64,000 nt of DNA, from positions 23,201 through 87,200 of the forward strand of contig JANQRE010000050.1 in the NCBI GenBank assembly GCA_028284705.1, given 5' to 3'. Origin of the DNA: Paracoccaceae bacterium (GTDB lineage: Bacteria > Pseudomonadota > Alphaproteobacteria > Rhodobacterales > Rhodobacteraceae). A program made the translations under genes and the position numbers. Position 1 is the first letter of the stretch. Each line of letters opens with the position of its first letter. The notes under the pieces are model-generated. The model was not told the origin of the DNA. It was given only the letters and a program-made list of their open reading frames with translations, and searched no databases. Positions 54,354-63,994 of the stretch are shown one piece after another.

Positions 54354-55385
54354 ATGGGCACCCGAAAGATCAGAAATATGGAAGAGTTTGCTGCGGTGAG
54401 TGGCATCTCTCGCCCCACCGTCTCAAAGTATTTCAACGATCCCGACTCAGTGCGCCGCTCCACCCGGGAAAAGATCGAAGCGGCGCTGGAGGAGAACGAC
54501 TACCGACCGAATATCTACGCCGTAAATCAGAACCGGAAACTGACCAAGAACATTGGCATTGTGGTGCCGTATCTGGCCGATCCGTTCTTTGCGGAAATTG
54601 CGCGCAATATCGAGCAGCGCTGTATCGATTCAGGCTTCCGTCCGACCCTGTTCAGTTCGCATGGCGATCCGGAACTTGAGGTCGAGATTCTCGACAGCCT
54701 GCGGTCGCTGAAACCAGCGGGTGTCCTCTTTGCACCGTTGGGGCGCGCTTCGGATCGCAGTGTGATTGAGAAGTTCTGCGCCGATGTTCCGACCGTGCTG
54801 TTTGACAGTAATCTTGAAGGGATGGGTGAGGCGTTTATTGGCTCGGACAATCACAGTTTTGTCTCGCAGACCGTTGATTACCTGAGCCGCACGGGCGAAG
54901 CGCCGTGTTTTTTCGAGATGCGCACCCCGGCCAACCCGAATGCCAATAAACGGCGCGACGCTTACCTGCAGATGATGGCGAAGATCGGGTTGGAACCCAA
55001 TGTGTTTAAGATCGACGGCACCGGTTGGGCCTTTGAGGAGATCGGACGTCAGGGTGGGTTGAAGCTTTTGGCCGAGAAAGCCTTCCCGACGGACACGGTG
55101 CTCTGCAGCAATGATCGCCTTGCCATCGGTTTTCTGGCGGCCTGTTACGAGATGGGGCTTAAGGTGGGTCGCCACGATGGGTCCGATCTGCGCGTGGCCT
55201 CCCATGATGATCACCCGTTTTCGCGCTTTACCTGCCCCAGCCTGACGACCGCGGCGCATGATTACATGGCGGTCTCGGATCGCAGTGTTGAGACCGTGAT
55301 GCAGCTCATCGAAAGCGGCGGCCGGTTGGACAAACGCACCGAGACACTGTTTGCGGCGCGGCTGATTATGCGGGACTCCGCGTGA
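54354..55385 (+). CDS. LacI-family transcriptional regulator of the polyol genes
   Basis: 343 residues from ATG 54354 (GGAG 10 nt upstream). The HTH and hinge are NMEEFAAVSGISRPTVSKYFNDP and STREKIEAALEENDYRPN. The periplasmic-binding-like domain begins NIGIVVPYLADPFFAEIA. It sits between xylB and the smo transporter genes. Palindromes of LacI-operator form lie on both sides of the gene, so a polyol is the likely effector. Confidence 0.87.
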   Translation: MGTRKIRNMEEFAAVSGISRPTVSKYFNDPDSVRRSTREKIEAALEENDYRPNIYAVNQNRKLTKNIGIVVPYLADPFFAEIARNIEQRCIDSGFRPTLFSSHGDPELEVEILDSLRSLKPAGVLFAPLGRASDRSVIEKFCADVPTVLFDSNLEGMGEAFIGSDNHSFVSQTVDYLSRTGEAPCFFEMRTPANPNANKRRDAYLQMMAKIGLEPNVFKIDGTGWAFEEIGRQGGLKLLAEKAFPTDTVLCSNDRLAIGFLAACYEMGLKVGRHDGSDLRVASHDDHPFSRFTCPSLTTAAHDYMAVSDRSVETVMQLIESGGRLDKRTETLFAARLIMRDSA

Positions 55386-55392
55386 TAAAAAA

Positions 55393-55406
55393 TTTACGCG
55401 CGTAAA
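55393..55406. promoter_or_regulatory. Perfect 14-bp palindromic operator before the polyol transporter operon
   Basis: TTTACGCGCGTAAA is a perfect inverted repeat with the central CG of LacI-family operators, 73 bp before the binding-protein start. TTGACG at 55413-55418 could be the -35 element of the promoter. Confidence 0.7.
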
Positions 55407-55478
55407 GTTTTTCCTTGACGCAGCGACAGATTCGCGACTACCGTTCCTCCACAACATCCAATCAAAGGGAGGAATCGG

Positions 55479-56798
55479 ATGTATCTGAGACATGCACTTC
55501 GTGCAGCGACGGCTCTGTCGCTTATTGCCACGGGCAGCGCTTTTGCTGACGGGCACGCAACCACACTGACCATCGCAACCGTGAACAATGGCGACATGAT
55601 CCGGATGCAGGGTCTGACCGATGACTTCACCGAAAAGACCGGCCATCAGGTCGAATGGGTCACGCTGGAAGAAAACGTTCTGCGTCAGCGTGTAACCACC
55701 GACATCACCACCAAAGGCGGTGCTTTCGATATCATGACCATCGGCATGTACGAGACGCCGATCTGGGGCGCCAATGGCTGGCTCGTCCCGCTGGATGACC
55801 TGTCCGCAGAGTACAATGTCGATGACATCCTGCCCGCGATGCGCGCAGGTCTGAGCCATGAGGGCACGCTTTATGCAGCCCCGTTCTATGGCGAAAGCTC
55901 GATGATCATGTACCGTACGGACCTGATGGAGCAAGCCGGGCTGGAAATGCCTGATGCACCGACCTGGCAATTCATCCGCGAAGCCGCGGCAGCCATGACG
56001 GACCGCGACAACGAGATCAACGGTATCTGCCTGCGCGGCAAAGCCGGTTGGGGCGAGGGCGGAGCGTTCATCACCGTGACGGCAAACTCGTTCGGCGCAC
56101 GCTGGTTTGACGAGGACTGGAACGCCCAGTTCGATCAGCCGGAGTGGAAGGAAGCGCTTGAGTTCTACGTTGGCATGATGACCGAATCCGGCCCTCCGGG
56201 CTATGCGACCAATGGCTTCAACGAGAACCTGTCGCTGTTCCAGCAAGGCAAATGCGGCATGTGGATCGACGCAACGGTTGCGGCATCCTTCGTGACCAAC
56301 CCCAACGACTCGACCGTGGCTGACAAAGTCGGCTTTGCCCTCGCACCGAACAGCGAAGGCATCGAGAAGAAGTCGAACTGGCTCTGGGCCTGGGCACTGG
56401 CGATCCCTGCCGGTACTCAGAAAGCCGACGCTGCGAAAGAGTTCATCGAGTGGGCGACATCCACCGGCTATATCGAGCTTGTCGCTGAAAACGAAGGTTG
56501 GGCGAACGTCCCGCCGGGTGCACGTATCTCGCTGTACGAAGACCCGAACTACAAGGACATCCCCTTCGCTCAGAAGACACTGGACTCGATCCTGGCGGCT
56601 GATCCGACTAACCCGACTGTGAAGCCGGTTCCCTATGTTGGCATCCAGTTCGTGGCGATCCCCGAGTTTGCCGGCATCGCGACAGAGGTCAGCCAGGAGT
56701 TCTCGGCAGCCTATGCAGGTCAGCAGAGCATCGATGAAGCTCTGGAAAAAGCGCAAGCTCTGACCAATGACGCAATGGAAGCCGCCGGCTACCGCTAA
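55479..56798 (+). CDS. smoE: Sorbitol/mannitol ABC transporter substrate-binding protein
   Basis: 439 residues. Signal peptide MYLRHALRAATALSLIATGSAFA, then the family 1 solute-binding fold: MIRMQGLTDDFTEKTGHQVEWVTLEEN, FYGESSMIMYRTDLMEQAGL and FQQGKCGMWIDATVAA. A GGGAGG ribosome site precedes the ATG. It resembles SmoE of Rhodobacter sphaeroides. The permease, ATPase and two polyol dehydrogenase genes follow on the same strand, which fixes the substrate class as hexitols. Confidence 0.9.
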   Translation: MYLRHALRAATALSLIATGSAFADGHATTLTIATVNNGDMIRMQGLTDDFTEKTGHQVEWVTLEENVLRQRVTTDITTKGGAFDIMTIGMYETPIWGANGWLVPLDDLSAEYNVDDILPAMRAGLSHEGTLYAAPFYGESSMIMYRTDLMEQAGLEMPDAPTWQFIREAAAAMTDRDNEINGICLRGKAGWGEGGAFITVTANSFGARWFDEDWNAQFDQPEWKEALEFYVGMMTESGPPGYATNGFNENLSLFQQGKCGMWIDATVAASFVTNPNDSTVADKVGFALAPNSEGIEKKSNWLWAWALAIPAGTQKADAAKEFIEWATSTGYIELVAENEGWANVPPGARISLYEDPNYKDIPFAQKTLDSILAADPTNPTVKPVPYVGIQFVAIPEFAGIATEVSQEFSAAYAGQQSIDEALEKAQALTNDAMEAAGYR

Positions 56799-56908
56799 GC
56801 ACACCAAAATACGAGGGGCAGCCTCTGATGTTGCCCCTCTCACCCCACTCCTTGCACAATCCAACAGAAGTCTAAAACGGCGCTGTCCGTTAACGGAGGA
56901 GATTTGCC

Positions 56909-57775
56909 ATGGCGACCCAGCACTCAAGATCCGCAGCCCGACTAATGATGGCGCCAGCGGTGATCCTGCTTCTCGGTTGGATGCTCGTACCGCTCACCAT
57001 GACCCTGTGGTTTTCCTTTCGGAGATATCTGCCCCTGCGTGGCGGTGACCAAGGCTGGGTCGGTTTCGACAATTACGTGCGCTTCGTGAGTTCCAGTTCC
57101 TTCTGGCCCGCGGTGCAAACCACCCTGATCATTGTCGGTGGCGTTCTGGTCATCACCGTCGTCTTCGGCATCCTTCTCGCGCTCCTTCTGGACCAACCGA
57201 TGTGGGGGCAAGGGGTCGTGCGCATCCTGGTCATCGCACCGTTCTTCGTGATGCCGACGGTGTCGGCTCTGGTCTGGAAGAATATCTTCATGGACCCGGT
57301 GAATGGCCTCTTCGCGCACTTATGGAAATTCTTCGGAGCGACGCCGGTGGAATGGCTCAGTCAGGCCTCGGTGCAATCGATCATCATGATCGTGAGCTGG
57401 CAGTGGTTGCCCTTCGCGACGCTGATCCTGCTGACCGCAGTGCAATCGCTTGATGGCGAGCAACTTGAGGCCTCCGAGATGGATGGCGCCAAACCGCTCC
57501 AGCGTTTCGGCTACATCATCCTGCCGCATCTGGCGCGCGCTATCACCATCGTGGTTCTGATCCAGACGATCTTCCTCTTGTCGATCTTCGCCGAGATCTT
57601 CGTGACCACGGGTGGCGCATTTGGCACCAAGACGCTGTCCTATCTGATCTTCCAGCGGGTGCTGGAGAGCCAGAATATAGGACTTGGCTCCGCGGGCGGT
57701 ATCTACGCCGTCATTCTCGCCAACATCGTTGCCATCTTCCTGATGCGCATCGTCGGCAAAAACCTGGACGCATGA
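56909..57775 (+). CDS. smoF: Polyol ABC transporter permease 1
   Basis: 288 residues with six membrane segments, of the MalF-like subgroup of binding-protein-dependent permeases. It begins MATQHSRSAARLMMAPAVIL. The EAA loop reads EASEMDGAKPLQRFGYIILPHL. GGAGGAG precedes the ATG. The 110-bp gap after smoE is the largest in the operon and may hold an attenuating structure, though none is obvious. Confidence 0.9.
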   Translation: MATQHSRSAARLMMAPAVILLLGWMLVPLTMTLWFSFRRYLPLRGGDQGWVGFDNYVRFVSSSSFWPAVQTTLIIVGGVLVITVVFGILLALLLDQPMWGQGVVRILVIAPFFVMPTVSALVWKNIFMDPVNGLFAHLWKFFGATPVEWLSQASVQSIIMIVSWQWLPFATLILLTAVQSLDGEQLEASEMDGAKPLQRFGYIILPHLARAITIVVLIQTIFLLSIFAEIFVTTGGAFGTKTLSYLIFQRVLESQNIGLGSAGGIYAVILANIVAIFLMRIVGKNLDA

Positions 57776-57787
57776 GGAGGGACTGAT

Positions 57788-58618
57788 ATGGCACGCGCAG
57801 TTACCAACAATCGCAAGATCATCAATACCGCCGCCGCCTGGGCAATTGGTCTTCTGATCTTCTTCCCGATCCTCTGGACGATCCTGACGAGCTTCAAGAC
57901 CGAAGCGCAGGCGATCAACGACCCACCGCTGTTCCTGTTCTTCGACTGGACGCTTGAGAATTACGCGGTCGTGCAGGAGCGTTCGAACTATGGTCGCTTC
58001 CTGTGGAACTCGATCATTATCGCGGGCGGATCGACCCTTCTGGGTGTCGCCATCGCGATCCCGGCAGCCTGGTCCATGGCTTTCGTGCCTTCGAAACGGA
58101 CCAAGGACATCCTGCTTTGGATGCTCTCCACCAAGATGCTGCCGGCGGTTGGGGTGCTTTATCCGATCTATCTGCTGTTCATCAAATTCGGTCTTTTGGA
58201 CAGCGTGATCGGTCTGACCATCGTGCTCATGCTGATCAACCTGCCGATCATCGTCTGGATGCTCTACACCTACTTCCGCGAAATTCCGGGAGAAATTCTG
58301 GAAGCCTCGCGCATGGACGGTGCCTCGCTGAGGTCCGAGATCATCCATGTGCTGACACCGATGGCCATTCCGGGCATCGCATCGACACTGCTTCTGAACT
58401 TCATCCTCGCCTGGAATGAAGCGTTCTGGACGCTGAACCTGACGGCCGCACAAGCTGCACCTCTGACAGCGTTCATCGCAAGTTATTCGAGCCCCGAGGG
58501 TCTGTTCTACGCAAAACTCTCAGCCGCTTCGACTATGGCGATCCTGCCAATCCTCATTCTCGGCTGGTTCAGCCAGAAACAACTCGTCCGGGGTCTCACC
58601 TTCGGCGCCGTTAAGTAA
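57788..58618 (+). CDS. smoG: Polyol ABC transporter permease 2
   Basis: 276 residues with six membrane segments, MalG-like. The EAA loop reads [25 protein letters not shown]. It opens with [20 protein letters not shown]. It lies 12 nt behind smoF with its own AGGAGGG site and ends 11 nt before the ATPase gene. Confidence 0.9.
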   Translation: MARAVTNNRKIINTAAAWAIGLLIFFPILWTILTSFKTEAQAINDPPLFLFFDWTLENYAVVQERSNYGRFLWNSIIIAGGSTLLGVAIAIPAAWSMAFVPSKRTKDILLWMLSTKMLPAVGVLYPIYLLFIKFGLLDSVIGLTIVLMLINLPIIVWMLYTYFREIPGEILEASRMDGASLRSEIIHVLTPMAIPGIASTLLLNFILAWNEAFWTLNLTAAQAAPLTAFIASYSSPEGLFYAKLSAASTMAILPILILGWFSQKQLVRGLTFGAVK

Positions 58619-58629
58619 AGGACAGAATC

Positions 58630-59634
58630 ATGGGACAGATCACACTTGAGAAAGTCAGCAAGACCTTCGGCGATGTGGAAGTCATTCCACCCCTGGACCT
58701 GACCATTGAGGACGGCGAGTTCGCAGTCTTTGTCGGACCGTCCGGATGCGGGAAATCCACGCTGCTGCGGCTGATCGCCGGTCTGGAAGACGTCACTTCC
58801 GGCAAGATGATCATCGACGGCTCCGAAGCGACGACGGTTCCTCCGGCGAAGCGCGGATTGGCGATGGTCTTCCAGTCCTACGCGCTCTATCCGCATATGT
58901 CGGTGCGCAAGAACATCGCCTTTCCGATGAAAATGGCGGGCATCGATCCTGCCGAGCAGGAAACCCGGATCGAACAGGCAGCGGCTGCGTTGAACCTCAC
59001 CGATTATCTGGACCGCAAACCCGGCCAACTTTCCGGTGGTCAGCGTCAGCGGGTCGCCATTGGTCGCGCGATCGTCCGTGAGCCTGCGGCGTTCCTGTTT
59101 GACGAACCGCTCTCCAACCTCGATGCCGCCTTGCGCGTCGGGATGCGTATGGAGATCGGTGAGTTGCACAAAAAGCTCGCCACGACAATGATTTACGTCA
59201 CCCACGACCAGGTCGAAGCCATGACCATGGCCGACAAAATCGTGGTCCTCCGCGCCGGTGTGATCGAGCAGGTGGGCTCGCCCCTTGAGCTTTATCGCAC
59301 GCCGCGTAATGTCTTTGTGGCGGGCTTCATCGGGTCGCCGACCATGAACCTGATCGAAGGTCCGGAAGCGGCGAAACACGGGGCCCATACCATCGGGGTG
59401 CGTCCCGAACATATCGACGTGACCGAAGGCGAAGGCACCTGGTCCGGCGTTGTTGGTGTGGCCGAACATCTGGGTTCAGACACGTTCTTCCACATTCACC
59501 AGACCGGGTTGGCGGAAACCATCACGGTCCGCGCGCCGGGCGAAGTAAGCTTCAAACATGGCGACACGATCCACATGACACCCCGGCCCGATCTGATCCA
59601 TAAATTCGATGCGAAGGGATTGCGGATCGAATGA
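58630..59634 (+). CDS. smoK: Polyol ABC transporter ATP-binding protein
   Basis: 334-residue MalK/UgpC-type ATPase. Walker A is [13 protein letters not shown], the signature [14 protein letters not shown], Walker [12 protein letters not shown] and the switch His is in [12 protein letters not shown]-terminal TOBE/regulatory domain starts near residue 235. It overlaps the sorbitol dehydrogenase gene as ATGA. Confidence 0.92.
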   Translation: MGQITLEKVSKTFGDVEVIPPLDLTIEDGEFAVFVGPSGCGKSTLLRLIAGLEDVTSGKMIIDGSEATTVPPAKRGLAMVFQSYALYPHMSVRKNIAFPMKMAGIDPAEQETRIEQAAAALNLTDYLDRKPGQLSGGQRQRVAIGRAIVREPAAFLFDEPLSNLDAALRVGMRMEIGELHKKLATTMIYVTHDQVEAMTMADKIVVLRAGVIEQVGSPLELYRTPRNVFVAGFIGSPTMNLIEGPEAAKHGAHTIGVRPEHIDVTEGEGTWSGVVGVAEHLGSDTFFHIHQTGLAETITVRAPGEVSFKHGDTIHMTPRPDLIHKFDAKGLRIE

Positions 59635-60404
59635 CGCGACTGGCGGGCAAAAAGGCGTTGATCACCGGTGCCGCACGCGGCATCGGGCTGGCCTTTGCCG
59701 AAGCCTATATTCGCGAAGGGGCGCAGGTCGCCATTGCAGATATCGACATCGAGCGGGCACGCCAATCAGCGACGGAGTTGGGGGCGGAGGCCATCGCCGT
59801 GGAGATGGATGTCACGAAGCAGGACAGCATCGACAGGGCGGTGGCCGCAACCATCGACGCGCTTGGACGTATCGACATACTGGTGAACAACGCGGCGCTC
59901 TTCACCGCTGCCCCCATCGTTGAGATCGACCGACAAGATTTCGACCGTGTCTTCAATATCAATGTGGCGGGTCCTCTTTTTACCCTGCAAGCCGTTGCGA
60001 AACACATGATCGCCGAGGGCATCCGGGGAAACATCATTAATATGGCCTCCCAAGCCGGGCGTCGCGGCGAGCCTTTGGTCGCAGTTTACTGTGCATCAAA
60101 GGCCGCCGTGATTTCCCTTACACAATCGGCTGGGCTGAACCTGATCGAACATGGCATCAACGTGAACGCTATCGCTCCCGGTGTTGTCGATGGCGAACAT
60201 TGGGACGGTGTCGATGCGTTCTTCGCCAAATATGAAGGCAAAGCGCCGGGTCAGAAGAAGAAGGAAGTGGGCGAGGCCGTGCCCTATGGGCGCATGGGAA
60301 CGGCGGAGGATTTGACCGGCATGGCGGTGTTTCTTGCCTCCGAAGAAGTGGACTACATCGTCGCGCAAACCTACAACGTGGATGGTGGACAGTGGATGAG
60401 CTGA
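59631..60404 (+). CDS. smoS: Sorbitol dehydrogenase (SDR; D-glucitol to D-fructose)
   Basis: 257-residue short-chain dehydrogenase. [20 protein letters not shown] binds NAD, NNAALF and Ser in [14 protein letters not shown] precede the catalytic [25 protein letters not shown] is almost identical to my recollection of the Rhodobacter sphaeroides polyol/sorbitol dehydrogenase, as is the C-terminal [11 protein letters not shown]. It is translationally coupled on both sides. Confidence 0.92.
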   Translation: MTRLAGKKALITGAARGIGLAFAEAYIREGAQVAIADIDIERARQSATELGAEAIAVEMDVTKQDSIDRAVAATIDALGRIDILVNNAALFTAAPIVEIDRQDFDRVFNINVAGPLFTLQAVAKHMIAEGIRGNIINMASQAGRRGEPLVAVYCASKAAVISLTQSAGLNLIEHGINVNAIAPGVVDGEHWDGVDAFFAKYEGKAPGQKKKEVGEAVPYGRMGTAEDLTGMAVFLASEEVDYIVAQTYNVDGGQWMS

Positions 60405-61897
60405 TGAAAGACTCCGCCTCCGAGGCACCCCCCGTGCGGCTGAGCAATGCCACGCTTGATGCATTGCCTGAGGGTGTGAGCCTGCCAAGTTATGACCGCA
60501 GCAAACTGACCCCTGGGATCGTGCATATCGGGTTGGGCAATTTTCACCGCGCCCATCAGGCGTGGTATCTGCATCGGCTGATGCAGCAAGGGCTGGCTCT
60601 GGATTGGGCGATTATCGGCGCTGGCGTGCGCCCGGGCGATGCCGCGATGCGGGAGCGCCTGCTGGCGCAGGACTGCCTGACAACGCTGATCGAATTGGAC
60701 CCGGGAGGGTCCTCGGCAGAAGTGACCGGCCCGATGATCGACTTTCTGCCGGTGGAAGAGGGCAATGGCGCATTGATCGCGGCCATGTCGAACCCCGCCA
60801 TTCGCATCGTGTCGCTGACGGTGACCGAGGGCGGATATTACACAGACGCCTCCGGCGCTTTCGATCCGGGCCATCCGGATATGGTTCATGACGCGGCGAA
60901 CCCCGACACACCGCGCAGCGCCTTTGGTGCGATGGTGGCCGCTCTGAAAGCCCGCCGCGCGGCGGGACATGCGGCCTTCACCGGCCAATCCTGTGACAAT
61001 TTGCGCGGCAATGGGGCGATCCTGCGCAAAACGGTGGTGGGGCTGGCGGAACTCAGCGATCCCGACCTCGCCGCCTGGATCGATGCGAACGCCACATTTC
61101 CCGATGCCATGGTCGATTGCATCGTCCCTGCAACCGGGAAGGCAGAACTGGAATTGGCGCGGCGGCGCGGGATTGATGATGCAGCGCCCGTCACACACGA
61201 AAACTTCCGCCAATGGGTGATTGAGGACAGGTTTTGTAATGGACGACCGCCTTGGGAACAGGTCGGCGCCATCCTGACAAGCGATGTCCACCCCTATGAG
61301 TCGATGAAAATCCGCATCCTGAATGCCGGTCATCAGGTGCTTGCGAATGCAGGCGAGCTTTTGGGGTTGGAGACGATTTCCGATTGTATGAGCGACGAAG
61401 ACGTCTCCGCGTTCTTTCGCAAAGTGCAGGTCGATGAGATGCTGGCGCATGTGGATGCGGTGCCGGGGATGACGCCGCAGGCCTATCTGGATCTGATCGA
61501 GGCCCGGTTCGCCAATCCGAAGATCCGCGACACCACGCGGCGCGTCGCCTTTGACGGCTCGTCGCGGCATACCGGCTTTGTGCTGCCGATCCTGCGGGAC
61601 GCGCTGGCCGCCGGAACTCCTGTCAGCGGGCTGGCATTGGTCGAGGCGCTCTGGGCGCGGATGTGCGCCGGAGCGCGCGAAAATGGCAGTGCGATTGACG
61701 CCAACGATCCCTATTGGCCCGCGCTGTCGACTGCCGCGAAACAGGCGGAGAGCGATCCGCGCGCCTGGCTGCGTCAAAAATCGGTCTATGGCGATCTGCT
61801 GGAGGCGGAGGCCTTCGCATCGGCCTTTGTCGAATGGTTCGAGCGGCTGCGCGCCGATGGGGTTAGAGCAGCATTGAAGGCCTATCTCGGAAGCTAG
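60404..61897 (+). CDS. mtlK: Mannitol 2-dehydrogenase
   Basis: About 497-residue long-chain polyol dehydrogenase that oxidises D-mannitol to fructose and D-arabitol to xylulose. It has the N-terminal GIVHIGLGNFHRAHQAWYL nucleotide-binding region and the KIRILNAGHQVLANAGELLG catalytic segment with the family Lys and His. ATG 60404 overlaps the smoS stop (TGATG). A GTG at 60392 is an alternative start that adds four residues. D-xylulose made here would feed XylB. Confidence 0.9.
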   Translation: MKDSASEAPPVRLSNATLDALPEGVSLPSYDRSKLTPGIVHIGLGNFHRAHQAWYLHRLMQQGLALDWAIIGAGVRPGDAAMRERLLAQDCLTTLIELDPGGSSAEVTGPMIDFLPVEEGNGALIAAMSNPAIRIVSLTVTEGGYYTDASGAFDPGHPDMVHDAANPDTPRSAFGAMVAALKARRAAGHAAFTGQSCDNLRGNGAILRKTVVGLAELSDPDLAAWIDANATFPDAMVDCIVPATGKAELELARRRGIDDAAPVTHENFRQWVIEDRFCNGRPPWEQVGAILTSDVHPYESMKIRILNAGHQVLANAGELLGLETISDCMSDEDVSAFFRKVQVDEMLAHVDAVPGMTPQAYLDLIEARFANPKIRDTTRRVAFDGSSRHTGFVLPILRDALAAGTPVSGLALVEALWARMCAGARENGSAIDANDPYWPALSTAAKQAESDPRAWLRQKSVYGDLLEAEAFASAFVEWFERLRADGVRAALKAYLGS

Positions 61898-61929
61898 TTG
61901 ACCGATCAAATCGTTGACATGTATCGCAT

Positions 61930-61950
61930 CGCCGCCTTGTGAGGGCGGCG
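61930..61950 (+). terminator. Hairpin after mtlK
   Basis: CGCCGCC (61930-61936) and GGCGGCG (61944-61950) form a 7-bp GC stem with a 7-nt loop, about 30 nt after the mtlK stop. There is no T run, so it may slow or stabilise the transcript rather than end it. Confidence 0.45.
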
Positions 61951-61989
61951 CGCGCCTCTTACGCTGTCCAAAAAAGAGCAGGAGGCGCG
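61951..61989 (+). promoter_or_regulatory. Shine-Dalgarno-sequestering hairpin before the AsmA gene
   Basis: CGCGCCTCTT (61951-61960) pairs with AGGAGGCGCG (61980-61989), ten pairs including one G-U, across a 19-nt loop. The 3' arm contains the whole ribosome site AGGAGG (61980-61985). It ends one base before the ATG at 61991. Confidence 0.55.
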
Positions 61990-61990
61990 A

Positions 61991-63994
61991 ATGCGCTGGA
62001 TACTCAGGATCGTGATGACCCTCTTCACGCTGGTTGTCGTGGCGGTTGCGGTGTTGTTTCTCATTCCGACGGAGCGGATTGCGCGGCTTGCGGAGGCGGA
62101 GTTCGAGAAAAACACCGGGCGGCAATTGACGCTGGCGGGGGAGGTCTCGCCGCAGATTTTCCCCAGGCTCGGGGTGGTGCTGAATGATGTGACGATCTCG
62201 AATGCCGATTGGGCGGGTCCGGAACCGATGCTGGAGGCCGAGCGGCTGGATATGGGCGTGACGCTGAGCGCGCTGATCGGCGGTGAGATCAATGTCGAGG
62301 CCTTTGCCATCGATCGTCCGGTGATCCGGCTGATGCGCGACGCACAAGGCGCGGCGAACTGGGATTTTGTTGCCGAGATCGGCGGTGGAGAGGATGAACC
62401 GGGCGGTGCCACGCCCGAGATTTCCCTGCCCAAGGGTGTGGTGACCAATGCGACGCTGATCTATGTCGACAAACAGGCGGGCAGCAGCGAGACCCTGACC
62501 GAGCTGGATGCCGAGATCGGCCTGCCGGACCTGAACGGCGCTGCGATGCTGCGCCTGAGCGCCCGGCGCAATGGGCAGCCCTTTGCGATGGAGGGGCGTC
62601 TGGACGGTGTGCAACCGCTGCTCGACGGTGATGTGCGCGCCGTCGCGCTGGAGTTCCGCACCGGCGAGACGACCGCGCGGTTTGAAGGTGCGGCCGGGTT
62701 GGAGCCCTTGCAGGCCAAGGGCAAACTCAACGCAGACGTGGTGGATCAGGCGGCGCTCTTTGCCCTGCTAGGCGCGACCCCGCCGGTGATCCCGCCGGGG
62801 CTTGGACAACACACACAGGTGAGCGGCGATCTGACGCTGACGGCGGAGGGCGAGATGTTCCTGCGCGGCGCCAGCCTGCAGCTCGATCAGAACCTGTTTC
62901 AGGGCGATATCGATGTCACGCTGGGCGACAAACCCTTCGTCACCGCGCGTATGGTAGGCGACCGGATCGATTTCTCGGCCATGAGCACCGACACGACCGA
63001 GGGCGATGGCGCGGCGAATGCCGGGGCGGGCGGCTGGTCGGATGCACGGCTTGATGTGAGCGGGCTGAGCGCGGTGGATGGTGCGTTTTCGCTGCGCGCG
63101 AACGCGATCGATCTGGGTTCGATGCAATTGGCGAAAACGACGCTCAAAGGGGAATTGTCCAATTCACGGCTGGTGCTGGAGTTCACCGAGCTGGGGGTTT
63201 TTGACGGCAATGTCAGCGGCTCATTCGTGGTGAACGGGCGCGGTGGCCTGTCGGTGCGCGGCGATATGGTGGCCGAGGGGGTCGCGATGCAGAAGGTGCT
63301 GGCCGATTTTGCAGGCTATGACCGGCTGGTGGCGGATGGCGCGCTGCGGCTGAAATTCCTCGGCGTTGGCGATACGATGAATGAATTGATGAACGCGCTT
63401 GATGGCGCGGGATCGGTCGATCTGGGTGCGGGTGAGATTCTGGGCCTCGATATCGCCGGGATGATCAAGAATTTGGATGCCTCCTATCGCGGCGAGGGCG
63501 CGAAAACCGTGTTCAACGACATGACCGCGAGTTTTGCGATTGAAGACGGGGTTTTGCGCAATGACGATCTGGATTTCGTCGCACCCTTGCTGACGGCGCA
63601 GGGGCGCGGCACGCTCGATCTGGGTGGGCAGACGATCAAATATTATGTCGACCCGGTGGCCCTGGCCGATCAGATCAAGAGCGGCATCCGGGTGCCGGTG
63701 ATCATCGAAGGACCGTGGTCGAACATCAAATTCCGCCCTGACCTCAAAGCCTTGATCGATACCGAGCTGGAAGCCGAGAAAGAGAAGCTGAAAGCCGCGG
63801 CTAAGGCGAAAGAAGCGGAGCTGCGTGCCAAGGCGGACGCGCGGGAAGCCGAGCTGAAAGAGGCCGCGGCGGCCAAGCTTGAGACGGAAATCGGAGTTGA
63901 GCGTGAGGCGGGTCAAAGTGTCGAGGAGGCCGTGAAAGACGGTATCGAGGACAAGTTGAAAGAGCGTCTGGAGCGGCTGTTGGGCGGCAACTGA
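61991..63994 (+). CDS. AsmA-family envelope protein
   Basis: 667 residues. One N-terminal membrane anchor (MRWILRIVMTLFTLVVVAVAVLFLI) precedes the AsmA domain start, IPTERIARLAEAEFEKNTGRQLTLAGEV. A long beta-rich periplasmic region follows, with the conserved AsmA_2 segment DGAGSVDLGAGEILGLDIAGMIKNLD at about 473-498. The last 75 residues are a charged, Ala/Lys/Glu-rich helix or coiled coil. AsmA proteins belong to the TamB/YhdP group implicated in outer-membrane lipid transport. Confidence 0.87.
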   Translation: MRWILRIVMTLFTLVVVAVAVLFLIPTERIARLAEAEFEKNTGRQLTLAGEVSPQIFPRLGVVLNDVTISNADWAGPEPMLEAERLDMGVTLSALIGGEINVEAFAIDRPVIRLMRDAQGAANWDFVAEIGGGEDEPGGATPEISLPKGVVTNATLIYVDKQAGSSETLTELDAEIGLPDLNGAAMLRLSARRNGQPFAMEGRLDGVQPLLDGDVRAVALEFRTGETTARFEGAAGLEPLQAKGKLNADVVDQAALFALLGATPPVIPPGLGQHTQVSGDLTLTAEGEMFLRGASLQLDQNLFQGDIDVTLGDKPFVTARMVGDRIDFSAMSTDTTEGDGAANAGAGGWSDARLDVSGLSAVDGAFSLRANAIDLGSMQLAKTTLKGELSNSRLVLEFTELGVFDGNVSGSFVVNGRGGLSVRGDMVAEGVAMQKVLADFAGYDRLVADGALRLKFLGVGDTMNELMNALDGAGSVDLGAGEILGLDIAGMIKNLDASYRGEGAKTVFNDMTASFAIEDGVLRNDDLDFVAPLLTAQGRGTLDLGGQTIKYYVDPVALADQIKSGIRVPVIIEGPWSNIKFRPDLKALIDTELEAEKEKLKAAAKAKEAELRAKADAREAELKEAAAAKLETEIGVEREAGQSVEEAVKDGIEDKLKERLERLLGGN

